The translations under genes and the position numbers were made by a program. The notes beneath the pieces are model-generated. The model was given only the letters and a program-made list of their open reading frames with translations, was not told where the DNA came from and made no database searches. A DNA stretch of 64,000 bases from Paulownia fortunei (Eukaryota; Streptophyta; Magnoliopsida; Lamiales; Paulowniaceae), in contig CM033107.1 of NCBI GenBank assembly GCA_019321725.1, positions 14,065,445 through 14,129,444 on the forward strand. The letters run 5' to 3'. This document shows, one piece after another, positions 60,142-64,000 of this stretch (within the stretch, counting starts at the first letter, position 1; each line of letters opens with the position of its first letter).

Positions 60142-61902
60142 TGGCACAACATCCCAAATATATATATATATAAACAACCTGTGCGACATAACTTGTGCTC
60201 GTATGTGTGTGTATAACTTTTTTTTTCTAGCTACTTAGTTTGACATAACACTAATAAAGTAAAGCGCTTTAATATCCTGTAATACTGTATATACATAGAT
60301 AGTTATTTAACCAATAAAAACGTCTATCAAAACCATTCATTTACAATGGAGTTTTGGAAGTAATATACAGGATAAGATCACTAATATTAAACAATAGACA
60401 GTAAAATCAATATCACAACCCATAACTAGCCCAATAGGTCATCATCCATATACATCGATCTTTGAAAGCCTATAGGAGCTCCACTGCTAGCCCAGTAAAC
60501 TAAGAGTCGTAGGTCTCACAATATTCACCTATAATGCATGAACTACATGAGCTAATGTTCAATAAGTAAAAATTATGTATGCCAAGCGTATAATATGAAA
60601 TCTCATGCAACTCAACTCTAAGATATGATGCTAGAACTGTGTCATATTTGAGTACTCATCAATCAAAGAATTTTTATTCAAAATCACTTTATTTTATTGG
60701 GCCCATAGCCCACCTACTATGTATCGAAAGGAGCTCTGCACAACATCAATAATCAAATGGCCATAAACAAATTGACTCAATCCTGTGGCCATCTTCTGGG
60801 ATCACCAAAGGTCTACCCCTTGTCCTCCCCTATGATCCTCCAAAAGTCTTCCCTCTAGCGTAGTCAATAAGGGTACATTCAAGTAGTCTACCCCCTCATT
60901 ACCACCAGAGGCACACCCCCTATGATCCTTCGAGAAGTAACACTCGTAGTGGCACCCCAAAATATCACATAAGCATGTAGTATTGGCCAACCAAAATATT
61001 TTTTTTTCTGAAAACCATGTCTCAAATCATAAAGTGCATGCAAGAACCTCTACTATACTCATATGCCGTGCATGCACATATAAATGCTCATGAATGGTAT
61101 GTTCAATATGAAAGGCAAGTCATCTTGCTTTCAACATGTTTCAAAAATCATAAAACTCTTAAGGTGCATAATATACTTATCATCCAATCAATTTAAATAT
61201 AATCAACTCATTAGTTATAAATGCTTCAAGACCTACTATATTCACGCATTGTAGTTGCAAATGGATCTTTACTTACCTTTCACTTGATTGGTGGCTTAGT
61301 CTAGATTTGCTTATTGTTTCCCTCTAATATTAGATGTAAAATAGCCTGTAATATTACCCAACATCAAGCACCATTCCCAAATTGGCAAGTTGGAAGCATA
61401 AATATTATACTAAGACCTTTAACACCAAGCTATCTAGGTAACAATCAAGTTTTTACAAACTATGAGCTCAATATAGTCCCTCAAAGCTTAATTTCTCATC
61501 TTAGATACATGAAAACATCATATAATTGAAGTATTATAATTCTAATAGCATGTGCCTAATGTTAAACACCATGCTACATTATCAAATGGGACAAATTCAT
61601 ATTTTTATATTTTCTTACTGTTCAATTTAGCTCCATGATAATTTTAACATCATTAAGTATATCCAATCACTCCCAAATATTTACCAAACTTAGCTAACAT
61701 GTAGAGAAATGTAATCATATTTTATAATTGCCTAAATTCACTGATTTACCTCAGCAAAACTAGCCTACTTATCACAACACAAAAACTGTAAGTTCTATCA
61801 TGATAGTTTTAAGTGTCTCTTTAAATATCAAATCATATTTCAATTTATAACCTCTCCAAACTTACATACATTACCTAAACTCATATATAAACACATCTAT
61901 GG
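60142..61902 (-). repeat. E3 5' LTR, truncated by E7
   Basis: It aligns with the 3' LTR from 52413 to 54240. It is cut after TATGG (61898-61902), where E7 starts; the matching position in the 3' LTR also reads TATGG. The remaining 1.07 kb or so should lie beyond E7, outside the window. ORFs 60802-60990 and 61314-61529 are within the LTR and have no support. Confidence 0.85.
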
Positions 61903-63710
61903 TGTTCGAAGAGCCAATTGATATTATAATTCTTATACTCTTGCGAATTATTCTTATTCATATTAATATCATTCAAGTGGTAATCTTTATCTTAAATTCA
62001 TCATAGGAATTAGATGAAGTCCTTAGATCACCAATAGTTATAGGGCATGGTCGTGCATATGATGGCAATCTTGGAATATGCCTCTAAGGCTGTGGTCTTA
62101 AAATGGTCTAAGTTAAGGATCAAAGAGATGGGACATTATTGATCCCGTTGAGACATCAATGTATTTCGCGATTGCATGACAACCACAAGGGGTTTACATT
62201 GGGTGGAACATCTTCATGTATGGAGATTAATAAGTGGCCAACAAATGATCTATCACCTATATAGATGAATAGGTGAATCTCCTATGTGTTCTACTATACT
62301 TGACTCTAAAATTGTTGGCCAAGATTGGATGGAAATTACACGTGGGGTTTTCTAATTGTTCATCATCGAGTTAAGCTACTAGGAATGCAAATATAGTTAT
62401 TGAGCCAATGGGGTTTCAACTAATCATCCATGCCTTAGGCTCAATCGGGAGATTCGATGACGGAAGGATCGTACTTACATGGTATTCGTAATTAGAATAG
62501 GTTCGCACATTCACCTAAGACTAGGAGTCATGATGCATTGCTAAGTGTTTCCCATGACTTGTGGGTTTTTCGAATTAATAGGTTAATTCCAAGAGTATTA
62601 ATTAATTAGATTAATTAATCAAAATAATTAATTATTCAACTAAATCACAAGAGTTGCGAGCCCATAACTAGCTTAGAGTGAACCTAACAGGTCACACACA
62701 AAACTTGGACAAGTCCATTTCTAGCATAGAAATTAATCTAAGTGTTGGATTAAATTAATCTAAGTATTGGATTAAATTAATTAATGTGATTAATTAATGG
62801 GGTTTAAATTAATTCAGGTATGGAATTAATTTAATTAATTAACTGGACCTAATTGGATTAAGGAGCCTAATTGGAACATTTAATTAATTGATTGGATCAA
62901 TTAATTAAAATGGGCCTAATTAATTAGATGAAATAATTTAATTAATTGGATCAATTAAACTAGGGCCTAATTGATAAATTAGGCTTAGGTCCATTAGGTG
63001 TGGGCTTGTAAGAAGCCTATTAGGAAATTAAATTGGGAATCTAATTCCTAGAGGAAGTTGGATTGAGAATTCAATTTCTAAGAGGTAAAAAGGAAAAAAA
63101 AAAGTCCTTATGCGATAAGGAAACTTTATAAAAGAGTTTGAGATAAGAAAGGAAGAAGAGTTCTACGTGGAAAGGACATATGGTAGACCCTCTCTTTTAA
63201 AAATTCAATCTCTAAAAGTTCGTTAACTTTTTATCTAGTTTAATTCATGATTCAATTGTTGAATTAAGAATTAAATTAAATACCTAAAATACTAATTGTT
63301 AGTGTGTTGTTGTTCCAAATAAAATTATTTTAGGATAGAATTATCGAATCGAAAACTACTAGCATAGGATTTGGTTGCGAGTGGGTATCCAAAGTGTGGA
63401 TACCGTTAGAGGGACAACATTTGGGATCTTAGAAGTGAATCAATTTCATTTAAAGAGGTTTGAATTGATGAACTTGGAGATTCATTCATGTTGGGATAAT
63501 GATTTAAATGATTTCAATGTCCACATCAGCCGGAGTACAAATTAAGGTGAGGGTTTCTGAAACCTTCTTGCATTAAGTATCAGAAAATGTACAACTGAGT
63601 AATCACGAACAAGTTCTAGGATTCTTTTTTAATTACATGTGATGTAATGTTTATTTCCTTAAAAAAAATTCTACTGTATATATGTTTTTCGAGATCGCAC
63701 GAACCCGATA
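61903..63710 (+). repeat. E7 5' LTR (family C1)
   Basis: About 1.8 kb. The left end is fixed by the break in the E3 LTR, and the right end (CGAACCCGATA) by the PBS; the usual terminal CA is TA here. A core promoter TATAAAAG is at 63127-63134, about 580 bases before the LTR end. Dense TTAATTAA repeats lie at 62590-62950. Confidence 0.75.
63127..63134 (+). promoter_or_regulatory. TATA box of E7 LTR
   Basis: TATAAAAG in the expected region between U3 and R. The C1 LTR copy at 44151-48626 is too diverged at this place to confirm it. Confidence 0.5.
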
Positions 63711-63711
63711 G

Positions 63712-63722
63712 TGGTATCAAAG
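63712..63722 (+). other. E7 primer binding site (Met tRNA type)
   Basis: TGGTATCAAAG starts one base after the LTR. It matches the Met-type site used by most plant copia elements. Confidence 0.75.
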
Positions 63723-64000
63723 TTAAGGTTCGTGCGTTTCTCATACTTTTTGATTATGTTTATTTAATATATGTGATAGATTAAATATTTATATATGTGA
63801 AATCTTGAATTTCTTGAAACATGGCAATAAAAAAAATGTTGAGTTCATGATCAAGAAAATTAGCTTTTTGATCAAGTTTTTAATATTTCTTGATGGGATC
63901 AAGAAATTAAGAATTCTTGATGAGATCAAGAAACTAAGAAATTTAGATTTTGTGAAAACCTTGAATTCTTGGACAAAAAAATAAATAAAAAAATAATAAT
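63723..64000 (+). other. E7 leader, non-coding
   Basis: AT-rich leader with a repeated GATCAAGAAA motif (about 63861, 63899, 63933). No gag start with a clear frame before the window ends. Confidence 0.5.

Larger units (their letters stand above)
52413..61902 (-). mobile_element. E3: most complete Tekay/Del-like element
   Basis: On the minus strand: 5' LTR 61902-60142 (cut by E7), PBS 60137-60122, gag 59974-58930, pol 58913-55350, PPT 55325-55311 (GAAGGGGAAGG) and 3' LTR 55310-52413. The order and nearly full coding length make it the reference copy for family A here. It is inserted in the plus-strand pol fragment ending at 52412. Confidence 0.88.
61903..64000 (+). mobile_element. E7: copia-type element, 5' end only
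   Basis: 5' LTR 61903-63710, PBS 63712-63722, then leader to the window end. The LTR is of family C1 (see 44151-48626). It interrupts the E3 LTR, so it is younger than E3. Its 3' part is outside the window. Confidence 0.78.

Overview
The window looks like plant nuclear DNA from a repeat-rich, probably pericentromeric region. It is strongly AT-rich. I find no intact host gene, no tRNA or rRNA gene and no bacterial-type signal. Almost every base that can be assigned belongs to nested, decayed LTR retrotransposons. I recognise three superfamily groups from protein remnants: Ty3/gypsy chromoviruses of Tekay/Del type (gag zinc knuckle, PR-RT-RNase H-integrase, and a C-terminal chromodomain-like motif such as WRNQSIEEATWE), Athila-type Ty3/gypsy elements (gag with a WP[S/I] motif, Asp-tRNA-like PBS, PPT of the GTTTGGGGGTA type), and Ty1/copia elements (RT and RNase H remnants, PPT AAGTGGGAGAT). 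A 100-base run of N (38419-38518) marks an assembly gap. The species cannot be named from the sequence; a dicot is likely but unproven.

Layout. 1-4655: copia RT/RNase H remnant (minus) and unassigned repeat. 4656-6322: two abutting LTR fragments of opposite strand. 6323-14924: Tekay-like element E1 (+), with a 3.05-kb 5' LTR, a degenerate internal region, a solo LTR inserted at 10005-12851 with TSD TAGAA, and an internal inverted segment. 14925-17780: copia remnant (minus). 17781-23228: reduced Athila-like element E2 (+). 23229-24646: fragment of LTR family A. 24647-31698: Tekay-like element E4 (minus, LTR family B). 31699-36151: reduced Athila-like element E5 (+). 36152-38418: Tekay-like fragment E6 (+), running into the gap. 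38599-44150: Athila-like element E8 (+), cut by a copia-type solo LTR at 40119-42431. 44151-51149: copia element C1 (minus), cut by a family B solo LTR (TSD GATAT) and a family C2 solo LTR (TSD CTAGA/CTGGA). 51150-52412: LTR A fragment and Tekay PR-RT fragment. 52413-61902: Tekay-like element E3 (minus), the most complete copy. 61903-64000: copia-type element E7 (+), interrupting the 5' LTR of E3 and running off the window.

How the parts relate. Every coding region carries stops, frameshifts or lost catalytic residues, so no element here looks autonomous. Nesting gives an order of events: E7 is younger than E3, E3 is younger than the pol fragment at 51712-52412, the B and C2 solo LTRs are younger than C1, and C1 and the first C2 solo LTR are younger than E8. 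The most notable signal is that E2 and E5, which carry different LTRs, share the same reduced coding plan: gag lacks its core, PR is kept, RT-RNase H and most of integrase are missing, and a short integrase-like tail and the long 3' spacer remain. This points to a non-autonomous Athila-derived lineage that spread as such, with E8 (LTR related to that of E2, gag core retained) resembling its possible helper.
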